64,000 bases of DNA from Taenia hydatigena. Its lineage: Eukaryota > Platyhelminthes > Cestoda > Cyclophyllidea > Taeniidae. Shown here piece after piece: positions 40,158-54,991 of this stretch (the stretch's first letter is position 1; the number at the start of each line of letters is the position of its first letter). Under the pieces are notes generated by a model. It saw nothing but the letters and a program-made list of their open reading frames with translations. It was not told the origin of the DNA and made no database searches. The stretch covers positions 17,688,509 to 17,752,508 of the forward strand of contig JADWOT020000003.1 in NCBI GenBank assembly GCA_036345935.2, read 5' to 3'. Made by a program: the position numbers and the translations under genes.

Positions 40158-40222
40158 AGCGCTCTAACAACAAGGTTAAGGATCTAGCTACCGATTGCTG
40201 TAGCTAGTTAAGGAATTTAGCG
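40158..40222. repeat. Nested inverted repeat, possibly tRNA-derived
   Basis: CTAGCTAC at 40184-40191 pairs perfectly with GTAGCTAG at 40200-40207 around 8 bases. AGCGCT flanks it on both sides, and GTTAAGGA/GTTAAGGAA sits on each side of the inner stem. The right arm (GTAGCTAGTTAAGG, then TTAGCGC) resembles the D-arm/A-box region of a tRNA. No matching B box or acceptor stem was seen, so a decayed SINE is only one possibility. Confidence 0.4.
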
Positions 40223-43200
40223 CTAAGCCATAAAGATTACTTCATGATATAATTCAACGCGGGATGAGGATTCGACACAGGCACAATTTGCACTAACTTC
40301 ACTTTTGCCGCAGTGACTCTCATTGGTTTCTTGTCATTTGTGCTGTTTGTTTCAAAATTCACTCAAATGCGACAACCTTCCAGACAGCCGAAAGATCACA
40401 AACTATTTGTGATGTCAAATACAAATGGTGAGGAAGCGTATAAACTGTATGTGACTCTAAAGTGGCCGCAATAACTGGAAAGAAATGACGCCTTTTCACT
40501 ATAAGTTAATTTTGCAGTTTTTTCCCCACTCAAGCAGAATCCAAGCTCAAATCTCTCGTCATCCAACAGAAATCACTTTCTAGCTAGTTGATAAATTCCA
40601 TGCCTCCTAATGAAGCCTTGTAACTAAATTCACACATATTTTTTTCCGCCAAATTGACACCACTGTATCAGGTTTCAGAAAAGGGAAAAGTGTTTTCAAC
40701 CCATTGACGTGTTCGCTCTTTTGCAAAGGTGAAAAATTTTGACACTTTGAAGGCAATTAAAATGCAATGAATTAAGGGAAAACAAAAATATACTAACTGT
40801 TTATTACTGGAAGGCTCCCTTCTGTCAGGGGGCGGCTGGTTCACCTTCCCCATTGGATTGCCAATTTAGACACTACCGTATTCTGATAAATCAACCGTAG
40901 GCGTTGGTGAAATGAAGAAGACAGATGAATAAGTGATGATTCTATATGCACTTGTATTTTCTGGCACACTTGCCAACTCAGTAACTGAGGGTATAGAGGA
41001 AATCTCCTGCAGTGAGGCCAGATTTGGCAGAGGTAAGGAGTTCTATGCTGCAATTGCTTTTTAGTGGTGGGAAAGCAATTTTCCCGTTGATTTAGCTAAA
41101 GTAGCAGCAAAGTCAGTTGCCACACCCTCCATTACCGGTAGGGGGTGATGAGGAGTGCCTCCACTGTTGTCGACAGGCCTCTTTTGCATGTCCCTCAATG
41201 GTCGCTTTGATCTGGTAGCGCCAGACATTACCAAAATTGGTGTAGACGCCTCGGCTTTCGTCTTTGCTTTGCGCACAAGAAAACACAAACATTTTTTGTG
41301 TTTTTTGTGCTTCGCAAAGTGCTTTTAAAGTGACAGAAATATGCAAAAAGAAAGGTAAAATTCCTTTGGACACAAATTAGTTGACTAAAGCGTTAATCAC
41401 TACCCACGCTACATTTTTTGCTATTTTTAAGCTAACTTCTAAAAATTGTAGTCGATTTTCTCCACCCGTATACGAAAGTATCATTAGGCACGATTTTTCG
41501 GTCATGAAGTCGTTCTTCTAACTCTAGTGCTTATAGTTTTGTTTCCAATCGCTATTGGTAGTCAATCTCTCATATTATAGGTGTCAATCTGATCAATGGC
41601 AATATTTTCTTCTTTTTATCGTTCAACCACTCTGCACCTGCCAAAAAGAGTAGTGATTACATCTCGAACATCAGGAGTGGCTAGAGGAAGTAGTCAGACA
41701 TCGATGTTTTTGGCTGACTGGGAAGCGTAGAGCAGCGCGATTCCATGCTACCATCAAAGTGTGCAAATTGCTTCCTTTGTGAGAAATATCAAGGGCGCAT
41801 CATTGTCTTATTCGTTTGCGGCTTCTCTGACATCGATATATCTTAACGGCGGCACTACCTCTGGCCATGGATACATTGCGATTTCGCATTCCTTTGTTGT
41901 CGGGATCTGATGTGATAATGTTAAGCTTTAGCAACAGCCCAAACCATTTGTGAAGGTTCGTTACCAAAGCAATGCGCGTCTAGGCGGGTGTATCAGTGAC
42001 CAAATTCGCAAAGATTGCACACTAAGAGTGTTAAATAACTGCAAATTTATTGCTAAGCTCTCTTCTTTTGGGCTGTTCTCGGAGTTCCTCATGACCATTC
42101 TCTTTCCGGTAAGGTTGTTCATCTACAAAGAGGTTTCGAACCCATTATGCTGGAAATTTATTGTTGGGAGACTGCTGTCTGTAAGTGGTAGTGTATACTA
42201 TAAATATGGTTAAGGTTGCCGGACCTCGCGTTCCTGTCGCATAACGAGGAATTCCATTCGCGGACAATCTAACGAATCGAAAGGATCATGGACAAGCACA
42301 AGCTTCTCTTCGACGTCTGGTTCGACAGCGAGCGATATAATCATCTTCCGTTAGTCCTCATTGTCCAGAACTCTAGACCTGCAAATGGCAAGCTCCGAGT
42401 TAGTGGATGAAGGTATCATGAAGTTTAACCCTTTCATATCCCTGATTTAGCAGTTAAAGCATCGTCTTGGCACATCCGTCGAGGTCGCGAGTACCTAACT
42501 TTTTGCCTGGAGACAACAAAACAAAATTTGGCACTCAAAACTGCAAAATTTTTCGATTTGTACGACAAATTTAACCTCTCATGCATTCACTATGGAAATC
42601 ACTTTTACAGTATTGGCTGTCGGAAGGAACGAAGAAAAAACAGAAGCTCAACACCGCACTGTCACATCACGGAGGTGCACATCAAGTTCACATGAATGTT
42701 GTATCAAAGGTGACGCGTGATACAAGGTAAATTCTCTTTTTGAAAACTGACTAGTCAACTTCGAATGTCAGAAGAAATCCCATCGGAAGAAAGGTTTTTC
42801 ATCTTTTCTACTATTTGCTAACGTCAAAGCGTGGAAAATCCGCGAATAATCCATTTTTGAATGCTCTTTTGCAAGGATACCCTGAATTATGCGAAATCGA
42901 GGAAAATCAGAAATTCAATTAATGCCACTTCTGAAACATTATGACAACAAACTATGAGTTTCGAAGGAAGGCTCTTTTCAGTCTTTTACGCGGTGTTTAA
43001 TGTACCACAGCGCTCCTTCGGTAGCCTCGGCAAAGCGATGCTCTGCTCGCCTTGGCAGTTTGACATTTAGTGTGAGGCAGACTCTCGGAGAGCGAGAGAG
43101 AGGAAGCAATGGAAGAGAAAATAGAAGGAAAAAGCAGTAACAGCAGCGGTAAGTCTGGTTTGTTAGGAGGAAATTTTGCGCATCCGATCAAAAGTGTGTA

Positions 43201-45911
43201 ATGGGCAAAAGTTTGCTCCTAAAAGGCCTTCGGGGCCCATAGGCATGTAGAATCTTCCAATTCATAAAACAGAGCCACTGCCTTGGAGAATAACCTCCAA
43301 ACTAAGAACTGTCTGCATTTAAATTGTCCTAAGCGTAATTAATCTGCTTTGGACAAGGTCTGATCCACTGGAATACCATGAACTTATAAAGATCTAATGT
43401 CATGTATTTGTGACGGTGATGACGAATTGGCTAGACAACTACTATCAGTAAAAATTATAGTTTCGAATTGGTAAAGCTGATATTTAGGACCCTAAGCTTG
43501 CTTTTACACTTTAAAGGCTGGGCAATAAATGGTAATTATGAAGAGTAACATCACTTCATCGTAGCCATCCTCAAGGGGCATAGCCAGTCTTGTTTTAGGT
43601 AATAAAAGTGGCTGTGGATTGCGTCTTGTGAGGTCTCTTAAGAAGTAAGTGAATGTTTAATAACAACCTTTGATTGGCTTTCAAGGCCTACCGCACTAGA
43701 AGCCTTTATAAAATTGCCTACATCTTCAACCTTTCTAGTTATTGTCTCTTAAGTAACGATTATGGAGATTTATGAATTTTATAGCACATCTCCTTAGTCG
43801 ATAGAAGGTTAATTATTTTAAGCGAAAGGCGGTTTCTTGGTGACCCCAATAACATATAAGTTGCTTCCACAGACCACAGAGAAGCAGTCTCCATTAGTGG
43901 TTAGTCATTACCTAATCCATTAAATTCAACATAAATCCGAGATGCAACGAAAGGCGAAGTAAAACGTCCATAATACCGTTTGTCAAGAGCTGTCCAGACG
44001 CCGCTGCTATTTGGTGTTGGATAATACTCTCCGCCAAACGATCTCCTTAAAGGTCACTACAATTATGTGGGTCTCCGCTTTGAGAAAATTGGTAGTTGGA
44101 ACATTGAGTGAAGAGACAAAGGCGGAATAAATACAGCAAATGATAAAAATGGTTTAAGTTTTAATAATTTCGGGTTGTTTTTAGTCTTCACTACGTGGTG
44201 ATAGGACTCGATGAATGCGTCATTTCATAGATTTGGTGGAAGACCATCCGAAGGCAACCATCAAACTATATCAAAAGGGCATTGGACAGCTTTCCAAATG
44301 GGGTCAAGCAAACTGTTCGAGGCAGTATTATACAAATATGTATTTATACCTGTCATGAGTGGGATCAGCTATAATGGGTTCGATGTCTCTCCCCTCCGCT
44401 TCCGATTCATGTCCATGAAACAAGAAGCCGAATTGGACGAGGACATGCTGCAATGGGTAGTGACAAAAATACGGGTATGATGATCGTGGTTTAGGCGTGT
44501 TCGGGATGCGTTTCCTCCACGGGGCCAATGGCGTCTGATCTGTCGCAAGGTTTATATGTCCAGGCGTATTCAAAGAAACTTGTGTTCCACAGTGATCTAC
44601 AAATGCATGATCCAGGCAATTGTGGACTGCTAGGTATAATTGGCCTTCTTCATCAATGGGATGGCAGGGGGCATGTTCTCATTTCTCGCGTTATGCGTCA
44701 ACGTTATTGCAATCTTAACTGTAAGGCGTCAAGATGGTCTCCTGGTAGGATAGTTAGCTTTTCTTTTCCAAACTCATCAAGAAAAGTTCAAACAAAAGTT
44801 GCGTATTTTTGCTTCATTCCTTAAAATGAAGCAGAAAAATCTGATATCTTGACTATGAGATCAGCAAAGTATAAATTTAGTGCTAATTACTATCATCAAT
44901 CGGTGAACTCGATGGCAACGAAGTCGTAAATCATAAATTGGACGTTCTAGGCGTTAGTGTGATTAATGATGAGAGAGATTTAAGAAGATAAGCAAAGACT
45001 CGAGAGCAGATAAAAAAATCCTCTCCTCCAGAGGCCCACAAGTGATCTTGTGTGATGTCTTTGTTGTGAAAAGATAATTAGCGGGCTTACAAAGTATCTC
45101 AACTCCCTCTAGCAATACTTAAGTGCGCCGAAATGATAAAAGCTCTAGAATAACCCATTTTCTTTACTTGCAACATAACTTTTCCCCAATTTTTCGAAAT
45201 TAAAAATGCAGGCTTTTAATGAATGCAAATTGAGTGACAAATGAACAAGTGTCAATCACGTTTCGTTACATTCACTCCATTTATCAATGAAGGGGAACGA
45301 TTCGATGGGAAAATGAAATTGGCTAAACCTTCTGGCTCCACTCGCCCAACAACATTCAACGGTAGGCGATTTGGACTACTGCGATGCGAGGCACCATTCC
45401 CTGCTCAAGAAGACAGCACTGTAGGCCACCGCCTCTCATTACTACCTCAGTGAAGGTGTCGGATCCCTCTTACCTTTCATTCAAAATTTCGTTTCCCACT
45501 AGGGCATTGCTAATATAGCCGTGCCTCCTTTATGCGTTATTTATTCAAAAATGGTTCGCCCTAAACCTCCCAATAGGTTGTTAAGGAAATTCTCTCTTAA
45601 GTTATTAATTAAATTCGATGGCATCTATAAAATTCATTTAAATAGGGCAGAAATATATAAGGTTTCCTGAGGATTTCATTCGACCGTGGGATAATGCAAC
45701 TTCACCTGTCTTCCGGTCAGAATTTCCAGTCAGGCGGCATCGCTATTCGGGCGAAGTTGTTTTCTAAAGTCTAAAGCTACTTTGTTTATCCTTTTGGCGG
45801 TGAAACATCTGACAGTTGCCTAGTTTAGTGTTCTAGACGTCTGGCAGGTGGTCAGGTTGGGGTAATAAATACAGTAACCTACCTTTAATGACACCCACTC
45901 CAAACTGTCGA

Positions 45912-45934
45912 AAACAACAACAACAACAGCAACA
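45912..45934. repeat. (AAC)n microsatellite
   Basis: Seven or so AAC units with one AGC interruption, visible directly. Confidence 0.85.
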
Positions 45935-46184
45935 CAATCCACAATTGCACGTGAGCTTTGGAGCAATGAAATCAGCAGAGCTAAAATTAGCACCTTCAAA
46001 AGTGCTATTCACCTACGTAAAATATTTGACATGCTGCAGTAATATCTGTAAACTGTAATGTCTGTTTTAGTGGAGCAATACTAATCAAAATAGTCCCTCA
46101 GCTGCCTATTTGTTTTAAGTCGACCAATCTGTTTATAGTGCACAACTTGAGGCAACTGGTTACCAAAAACTGAAAAAGACCACT

Positions 46185-46200
46185 GTCACGTATGTGTGAC
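46185..46200 (+). repeat. Dispersed inverted-repeat motif, copy C
   Basis: GTCAC-GTATGT-GTGAC followed by GCCATCAG. It has the same architecture and GC(C/T) right flank as copies A and B. Confidence 0.5.
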
Positions 46201-49200
46201 GCCATCAGTAAACGTCAATCCTTTGGCCAGACTGTCATTTAACCTTGGTTATTTTATTCATCCAAGTCGTAATTCGCTTTGTGACGAATGTGACAGTAAT
46301 CCAAGGGCTGCAAATATTGCTTCTTGGCCCACTTCCATCCGAAGTTGACAAGAATCGACTTTCCTTCTTTTAACCTCGAAATAGCAGCCTTCAGGGTGAA
46401 AAGACTATTCGAGTATGCATTAACCCTTGAGTGGAGCAGTAGAGAATTACATCTTTTTCCCTAAAATTTCAAATTCTTCTTTGGAGAGAATGTAGAAATC
46501 GCTACCACCTGCATAGATATCAAAAGTCTCTTTACTTCACTTCGATCAACAAAATAAATCATTTCCTTGAAGTAGGAAGCACTTTGTCTGTCAAACAAAG
46601 GACACTGATTAGAAAATTTCGCAGAAATCAAGCGTCTCTACTCGGGGTTGTAACTGTCAACCGTGATTTCTCTCGTTATAAGGAACACAGTTGCTGGATC
46701 GTGGATGCTAATTCCAAATTTGGAGGACCAAAGCACAGTTGTGGGAAGGTGGAGTCAAGACATGCTCATCGTGCGATTTTGGAGAAAGCGTTAAGTCAAA
46801 CTAGGCTTGTAAAATTAGCCTGGCTAACGTCAATTTATATGCTTCCGTTTAGTTAGGGCTGCCAATTCCACTCGCAGAGCTGCTTTTAACGCGTTTGGAA
46901 ATGGGAGTCTCTCACAACTTCCATAAGTACTTCCACTCATGAAAGTAACTCCTTCAATTAAAACTAACACTGCAGGCTTCTACGATGCTTGAGAAGCAAG
47001 CGCCTCCCCTTTGAACTGAAATGGTGGCCAAAACTGTGAAGACAGAAGAGATCGGATTGACAAAACTGAAAGCTTCGACAGCATTAATCTACTCACTTCC
47101 TCATTTTGCTCATCTCTTAGTCATGTCTCAGACTGTCTGGGTCAGCAGCTTCACCAACCGTCGGCTAGACGACTTGCCGCTTAAGTGGCGAGTCGTGAAA
47201 TTCTAGTTGTCAAAAAAAAGCGAATTGTCCTTCACTTTGACCTTATAGGGGTGGCGTGCATTTAATAGCCTTTTAAGGATGCAATGACCCAGTGGACTAT
47301 CAAAATATACCCTAAAAACTCACCTCGAAAGCCCGCTTGTTTGCAGCTTATGGCCCCATTACACATACCGCCTAAATCTCAAACTCGCCTCTATTTCTTA
47401 TTTGGCTGCTTTGAAGTGCAAAACAAGTTAACTTCAGGATGTATGTGTTCGTCTAGTTAAGCAGTTCTGTACAATAGTGGGAACCGTAATTTGAAACGGT
47501 CTGGAAAATTTCCGAGACTTAACTGAGAGCTACATTTAATAACTAGAAGGAGATATGAAAATATCCTCCATACAGCTGTGACTTAGTCAGTCTTTAAAGC
47601 CCTACCGAATGCATATAAAAAGCGGTAATAGGAAACGCATTCGTAAAACTAATGCCTCCTTCCTAATTGGTGAAGCAATTAGTCGGAGAAATTTCCACCC
47701 ATTTCCAACAAAATTTATTACTCGGTCGGCAACAGTATTATCCAGTAGATAATTACATTTATCTAACCTTCCTTGCCGCCATTCGGTGACCTCGATTGAC
47801 ATGCAAAGTTAGTCACTCTACACCGCAGATATCTACATCCCATCAACGGGATAGCAAGTAAAATGAGTCATGCCACCCATCTCCCTACCTCACCGGCCTC
47901 ATTCCCTCTTTTCGTCCATTCGACGGTCAGTCGGATGTCCATTTCTTCGCTCATCTAGGCCATGGCCTCCCTGTCTGACCATCTGTGTGTGCAACTGCCA
48001 GTGCCTGTGCGTGTAGTTTCGGCGGCTTCGTTCTGGGTCGCATCGGTCTGCCTGCGAACGGGCGAGGAAACTGTGCACCACAATCCCAGGGTTCCCGGCC
48101 GGCCTCCATTGCCCCTGCCTTCGTTTTATTTTCTACCCCCTTGGTGGCCAAAGTTAGTGGGAATACTCAAAAATGAATGTTGGTAATGTGTAAGTGGTTA
48201 CTTTTTCACTCTTGATGGCATGCCAACTGGCAATAATATTAGCATTGTCCAAGCCTAGCCAGCGCTGGTAAAGATCAAACTAAAAATCGGTTTACTCAAG
48301 AGAGAGTCGCATGATTGCGTCAATTTTTAAGGCATTCAGATGTAAGATTTAGGTTTTTAAAGAGGCTCGAATTCCGAAGTGCTGAAGCCAATGAAGGCAT
48401 TGTGCTTTGCATAGCAAAGTTGAAGACGCAATTCCTGGGTACTTTTCTTCTTGAACGTAAAGTTATGTTGGTTGCGGAGGAAAATCAACGAAGGATCTTA
48501 AGCTTAACGTACTAGGAAGGAGTACAGAAGACCGGAATTTGTTTGAGTTATGTGCGTTTAATTGTAATCACTTCATTCTCCGTCCGCATCGCTCCTGGCA
48601 ACAGTTTGTCAGTCCTCCGAATTCCTTTCGTTTATGTTCTCTCGCTAACTGTACCTGGTCGCAAACCCAATGAGGCATATAGTAAAAAAGGTGGAAGAAA
48701 ATTGTATCACGCACGTGATCCCGACAAGACCGTCTAAAGGAGTGTGGTTGCAAAGCCGTCAATTTATGGAATGTAGCAGAAGCAGGCACTGTGCACGAAA
48801 GCATCGGAGTTGAAGTGCTTGAACGTCTCATTCAGTTCTCATTTCAGTAGCTATTCTTTCAACTTCTATCTGGCAACTATGTAAGGTGAATTCGCCTAAC
48901 CGCGTCTGTAGACGGTTCTTCCCTTTCCTCCGCTTCCCTTCTGTGAACTTTGCTGTGAGAAGGTTGGATATTTCTAGACATCTTTATTATAGCACAGGAG
49001 AGATATTCGGTAACAGGGCCAAAGCATTCACGACTGGAGATTCTCAGACCCGGGAGAGCAACCGCGTGAGTCCACGACCAGATTTAAATTTAAGGGACAT
49101 TTAAGAAAACAAGTATTATAGCGTCAAATTTGCACCATCCCTTAGCATCCAACGATGTCATGACACTTCCAAAAGACATTGACACTGTGTTAAATGCTTG

Positions 49201-52200
49201 TGGCACGTAAATGAGGCAGAAGTAGTCTTGTTTATGCTTTAAACCCTTTCTTTACTCTTAAAGGTATTGCAAGACTCCACATCATTGCAAAACAGGACTT
49301 TACCTTCTAAGGGCATGAGCTTTATTACCGCATTGAATAGGTAGTACGCTGATTCGAATAGACACCATAATTCGCAAAGTATCTCAACAACTTCGCTTTT
49401 AAGGAAAATCAGTCAACATAGCTAACCAAAAGTCCTCTCCTTTAAAGCTGTACTGCACAAAAAAGGGTATGTGACTACCTTCAGTCCAGGAAAAGTCATT
49501 GTCCCTTTTGCTACTTTCAATTTGCTCAATTTGTTTGTAACATGGTTTGACAACTAAGGTGTTGTATGAGTGTTATACAATAAGTAATTGCCATAATTTT
49601 ACATCTGTCAGCCAAACTCAACAAAAGTAGGCCTGGATTCGCGTTAATCGAGATACAACCAAAAATGTCCCCATCGATGTGCCAAGTTCAAGTGCGCTTT
49701 TCCGTGCCTCCACAATTCCAATTTTTTTTCATTATGGTGCCTCGTTTTAAAGCTCTTAAGTGCACCCTTGCAAAAACCATTGAACTGAGTCTCTACAATC
49801 CTTCTGCTGCATTATGAGATCTGTGAATTGCCCTTTCACTTCGACGTCTAAGTGCCGTTTAGTCCAGTAGAGAATCAACGACAAGCGGAACCGGTATAGC
49901 CAATCGAGATAATGCCAAGCAAGCTTGTGATCGGCCGGCAGTGCCCCTATTCCAGACTGACCTTTTATCCACCATTGTGTGCAGGACTTTGACATTCGGT
50001 GGAGAGCACCAATGACTTTGTGGAAAATATGATCAAATAAATTTTCCTTAAATAGGTGGCTGTTTTTTGTCCTTTTTAAAGGATCATAAGAGCATACTAA
50101 ATTTTTCTTGAAAGGGAAAGAAGGCGTAATCCTACGGAAAGGGCTTGCACGGCTTAAAGTTGTAACGGCGGAAACCCTCATTTACCCTCTATCAACACCA
50201 AAAATAAAAAAATTTCTAATGTTAAAAATTAGTTAAAGACTATAACTTGTGTGAAATCGGAAGAAAAATCAAAAGTTCGCATCATTATTAATGTTGATAA
50301 TAAAGTTAAGATTTTTTTGGATACACTAAGGAAAATCCATTTTACCTCGCATAAATTTGGACTTAATTTAACACAAAAGTCCACAAAACTACTATGAAAG
50401 CATACTCTATAAAAATAAAAGCAAAAAAAAATCAAAACATTATGCTGCCATTTGAAAAAAAATGAGAGAAGTTCAGATTGCATTTGCGGACAACAAAGGC
50501 AAGTTTAAAAAAACATCCTGGATCAAGGTGAAGTCCACTGAGCTGAAGCGGGGAATGTTGGCAGACAACTGTGGTAATTACATGCCGAAGTCATGTTTGA
50601 GACAAAGCAACAACCCTCGTGGAACAATGTGGCTGGGTGGAACTTGGAAAGGGCAATTGTTTGCTGGGCTCATGAGACTAAGGAATGAGGTAATTATAGC
50701 CCCAAATGGCTCTGGTGTCCATTAACCCCTTGCGATCACATTCATTTATACCCTAGTGGGCATAAAATCCTGCAATTAAGAAAATCTTATTTATTTTTAA
50801 AGTATTGCTATTAACATTGGAGATAAAGTATTAAAAGATGTTTTAAAAGCAACACCTCCAGGGCCTTAAGAGGGGACAAAAGGTGGATCACTGCACGCAC
50901 TCCACTCTGCGTCATTTCAGAACTCCATTTTATGCAAAAGGTCCTCAAGAGCTCGAGTTTCAAAGTTCACAAAAAGTAGGAAATTCCGAATCAAGAATAG
51001 AATCACATAGTGAATCTAAGGGTCTAACTTGGCTGGTCCAGTCGATCCGAAAACAAAGTAAGTCATGTTCAAAGCTAAAAGTTATTTGACAAGGTAAATG
51101 TGACAGAAAGTAGACACAACTCTTAAAAGACATGCAAAGCATGTCGTATTCTTGGTTTCTCCCTTTTTTGCAAAAACAGGGTGTTTATGTTTACAGCTAT
51201 GGGACTAGAATCTTCGAGAGAGCGTTGCGATGCAGTAGGCTGAAGAAGTACTGATTCGATGTCCATACATATTTGTCCCGTCTAATAGGGTCACTTTAAA
51301 GGTGACAGTGATTAATGTCCAAGTACACATAAAAGAACTGTGCCGGATCGGCACTTTCTCCTAGTAAACTGGTTTCTAAGACGGGAAGTATTTGAAGGTA
51401 GTTAGATTGTACTCATTCAGCACTTGTTGATAGTCCGGCTAAATCAACAGGTTGAGGGGGAAGAGTGTAGACCTGATTATGAACTGAAAGTATGCAAGTA
51501 AGTGACGCTAAAATTTTCTCTTATCAGTCGCAAAATATTATTATAACACAACGCACTACGTTTAGCGTTTGTTTATTTCTCGGTTTTGTACCTCCGCCAG
51601 GTGTCTCGGCTGGAGTATTATGTGGTCTGTCGTTCCTAGAAAAGTCTCGGGGCGATTAGGTAACCAGAATAATTCACATTTTTGTGAAAAATAGGGTTGC
51701 AAGAGTTAGTATCATTCTCACTAAAAAAAAATCTAGACCATAAATCCTAACTGCATTGTCCTCGGAGCCGAAAGGAGGCCAGATGAGACGATATCTGTAA
51801 GTGCTTCGGCACTTCCCTTTGATCCAACACGTAAAAATGTGCGAATATTACCTAAGAGCAACAAATAATCCGCTAGCCGCATGAAAAACGAAGCTAAAAT
51901 GTGTATATCTTCTGGGAAATCCTAACGAAGGCACGCACACACACACATATGAAAGTTAAGAAGGATTAACTTTCTGGACAATACCTCAGAGCCACAGTGT
52001 GGGTGTAAAAGGCCATGCAAAAGGTGATGTGGTTCAGCACAATGCATTTTACATTAAAAAACAACAATCACTTGTTTTGTGGGCTTGGAAGCAATTGGCG
52101 ATCAAAATGACATACTTCCTGTTGTTAGGGAGGAAGATTCCATTTTCCAATGATTCTTCACATTTGAGTTGGCAAATATTATGCTTGCAGTACTCTATTC

Positions 52201-54976
52201 TGGCCAACTTCCAATCAAGACTATCAAATCACCTATGATTACGATAAATACATCTTCACTTCATATTTCAGCGTTTTACATGTGGTAAGTTAGGATCCTT
52301 CCACCGCAATCGTACCTTAAACAAGTCGTGATTACTCGCTATAAGCCAAGTGTTTGGAGGAAATGGCAAATTTGTGCCTTCTTTTTGACGAGGTAGAAGA
52401 CAAAATTGTTCTGTACAAACAAAACAATTATGTTGTTAACATGGTTAGTGAAGAATGTCATGGAGGAGGATTTCAAACTGACTTTAAAATTTTTCGACAG
52501 TGTTACCACAGGGCTTAAGAGGAGGAGGAAAAGAAGAATTCCAACATCCTCCAAAATGACAGATAAACAAAAGTGGAGAAACGCATTTCTTGCTGTCTTG
52601 CTGTCTCTTCATACGCGTTAGGCGTATTTCTTTCAAAGGTAACATGAAATTATTCCACAATTATCAGATCCTCGTACTACCGCCCGAAAATAGGACAGGA
52701 GAATTTTAACAAAGTAAAACATTCTGGTTTGTTCTCTCAGTCAGCATGTCTCAGTTGCAGAATTGTCTGTACTTTGTGGTTTGAAATGACGTTATTTATC
52801 TTCATGGAAGTTGTCAGTGCAGGTGGGTTCGTTATCGTTGCTGTGGCAAGGCAAGACAGGACTGTGTTGTTCAAGACTCCAGACTCAATTTATCACTTCA
52901 AGACACACACTTAACATACTCCACGGTTGTGGATTATAGCATCGCCTTTTGCCCTGCAGATGGCATTTCATTGAATTGCAAAGTAGCCTGGTGATATTAG
53001 GTAATGTGGGCACATCCTAGGACCTCCCATCCTCCTTTCCTAACTACCTACAGTACAAACATGCACGCACGGACGCACACACATAGCTAAAGTGGATCCA
53101 AGACTGCGAGTCCCCCGTGATCCCTCCACACTGCATTCCTACGGCGCACATATTCCCCTCGCCTTGCCCGCCTTCCATCAAACGGCGTGGAATGGTGAAA
53201 TTTGCGGTAGCTCTAGGCCCCTAGTCAGGCGAAGGGGCTTGTGTGCCAAGAAATACCTGCATCCGGTGTGGCTAAAGTTTATCACCCACATCTTCTGCCT
53301 CCCATTAATAATACAGTACTTTTTCTATAAAAAGGCGTCTCACATGTATACCAGTTCTGTACATTGTGTGTGTTTAGTGGTTCGGACTTTCTACCTACTC
53401 CCATCGGACCGAAAGAAGGAGCTCAGATCCGCCGGCTATCAAGTCACAAATGTAGATGCCACTGATGCCGATTGCTTTTAAGGCGCAAAGAGATTAGAAA
53501 CTGAATCATTAAAGAGACGTATGCCCAAAAACTAAAAAGAACATTCAAAGTGCATGAATTAAAACGAATTCATTCCATATGGGTGCAGTTAAAGCAAACT
53601 AAGTAACTTGTCTGGTAACTCACATCGCTGAAATGCTAATTTTTTGAGGACATGAAAGACGAAAGGAGAGATAACCTCAAAATAATGTCGCATTTCTCCC
53701 AAAGATAAGAAAGTATTTACATCAGCGAATTTTTTATCAGACAAATAAGGACATTGCCTTACGTTAATCTGATAATCACATTTACGAACTCTGGACCTGT
53801 CACAGCTTTGCCAAGCGTGTCCGTGACCCACCAAAATTACTCTCCTGCAATTTCAGGCCTTCGTAAAGGGGCTGTGGTAGGAGAATCTTTGACAACATCT
53901 TTGGTACTGTTTGCTAAGACACATTTTTCTTCGTCTTTGCACGCACTAATAAACGTTTTCCTTCTACTGACCTGGGAGCATTGGCTCACATACAGAAGTG
54001 TTTCCGAAAGCACCTGCGATAATAACGGATGTATGCTGGCTCCAAGCCAAAATCATGAAAGGGGACTAACGGAATTGTCCCTATTGTTTTCATAATTATC
54101 CTTATGGGACCACTTAAGCAACAAATAAGGCCACATTTAACAACACTGCGTGTAAAGAAGACTTGGAAAGCGTTGAGGAGTTGCCTTCCAGGATTGTGGC
54201 ACACTTAATTCAAGATACCATATTGAAAAAAGCCCGAGTCTTTTTGACAACCTCCATTCAGATGATGAGCAATACGTGCCATTTCATCTGACACGTAAGA
54301 GAAGTTTTATCTTAGAAGTTTCCTATTTCAAAGAGAGATCGACCGATCCAGTCCAACTGTTTTATTGCCTTCACAACCCATTGTGACATTAATCAAATGC
54401 TGCTCTTCAGATTGGGGAGACTGTTTTCCACCCTTACTACTGCTCCAACTAAAACCAGATGTCGGCAATACGACTTGTTAGAACTTGTCAAGAAGATGTG
54501 CAACTGGTGTCACAAACTCGTGACACTAAAAAAGGAAAAGCTAATTATGCTATTCAAATGAGGCAGATTCTGCTGCAATTAGAATATAAATTCATTCATC
54601 TTACGTCTAAACTGTTTAAATTTGTTGACAATTTCGCAGAGCCTAGAATATCAGAAGTAGATGAAAATTGGGGAAGAAAGATGGGATTAATTAGGCAACT
54701 TGATGATGATTAGTAGCACGATGGTTCTATCATACTAACCGAATCAGACTGACTAAGAAATAAGCTTTCTCCACGAATTTGTTTCATATACCAACGGTTT
54801 TCCTATCGCAATGCATCTAGAATAGACTTTTGATTCAGAATTGGCGGGTGGATATTTGCTTTTACAGAGAGTCTTCACTTAACGGCATCAGTACACGAAT
54901 CCCCTCATTTTTTCCTCCAGAGCATCCAAAGCCCATGACCCCCTCTAATAGGAAGGCCAACCCGTTGGGCACCAGC

Positions 54977-54991
54977 GTCACTTATATGTGA
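54977..54991 (-). repeat. Dispersed inverted-repeat motif, copy B
   Basis: On the minus strand it reads TTCACATATAAGTGAC followed by GCTGGTGCCC, close to copy A including the flanking GCTGGT. Confidence 0.5.
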
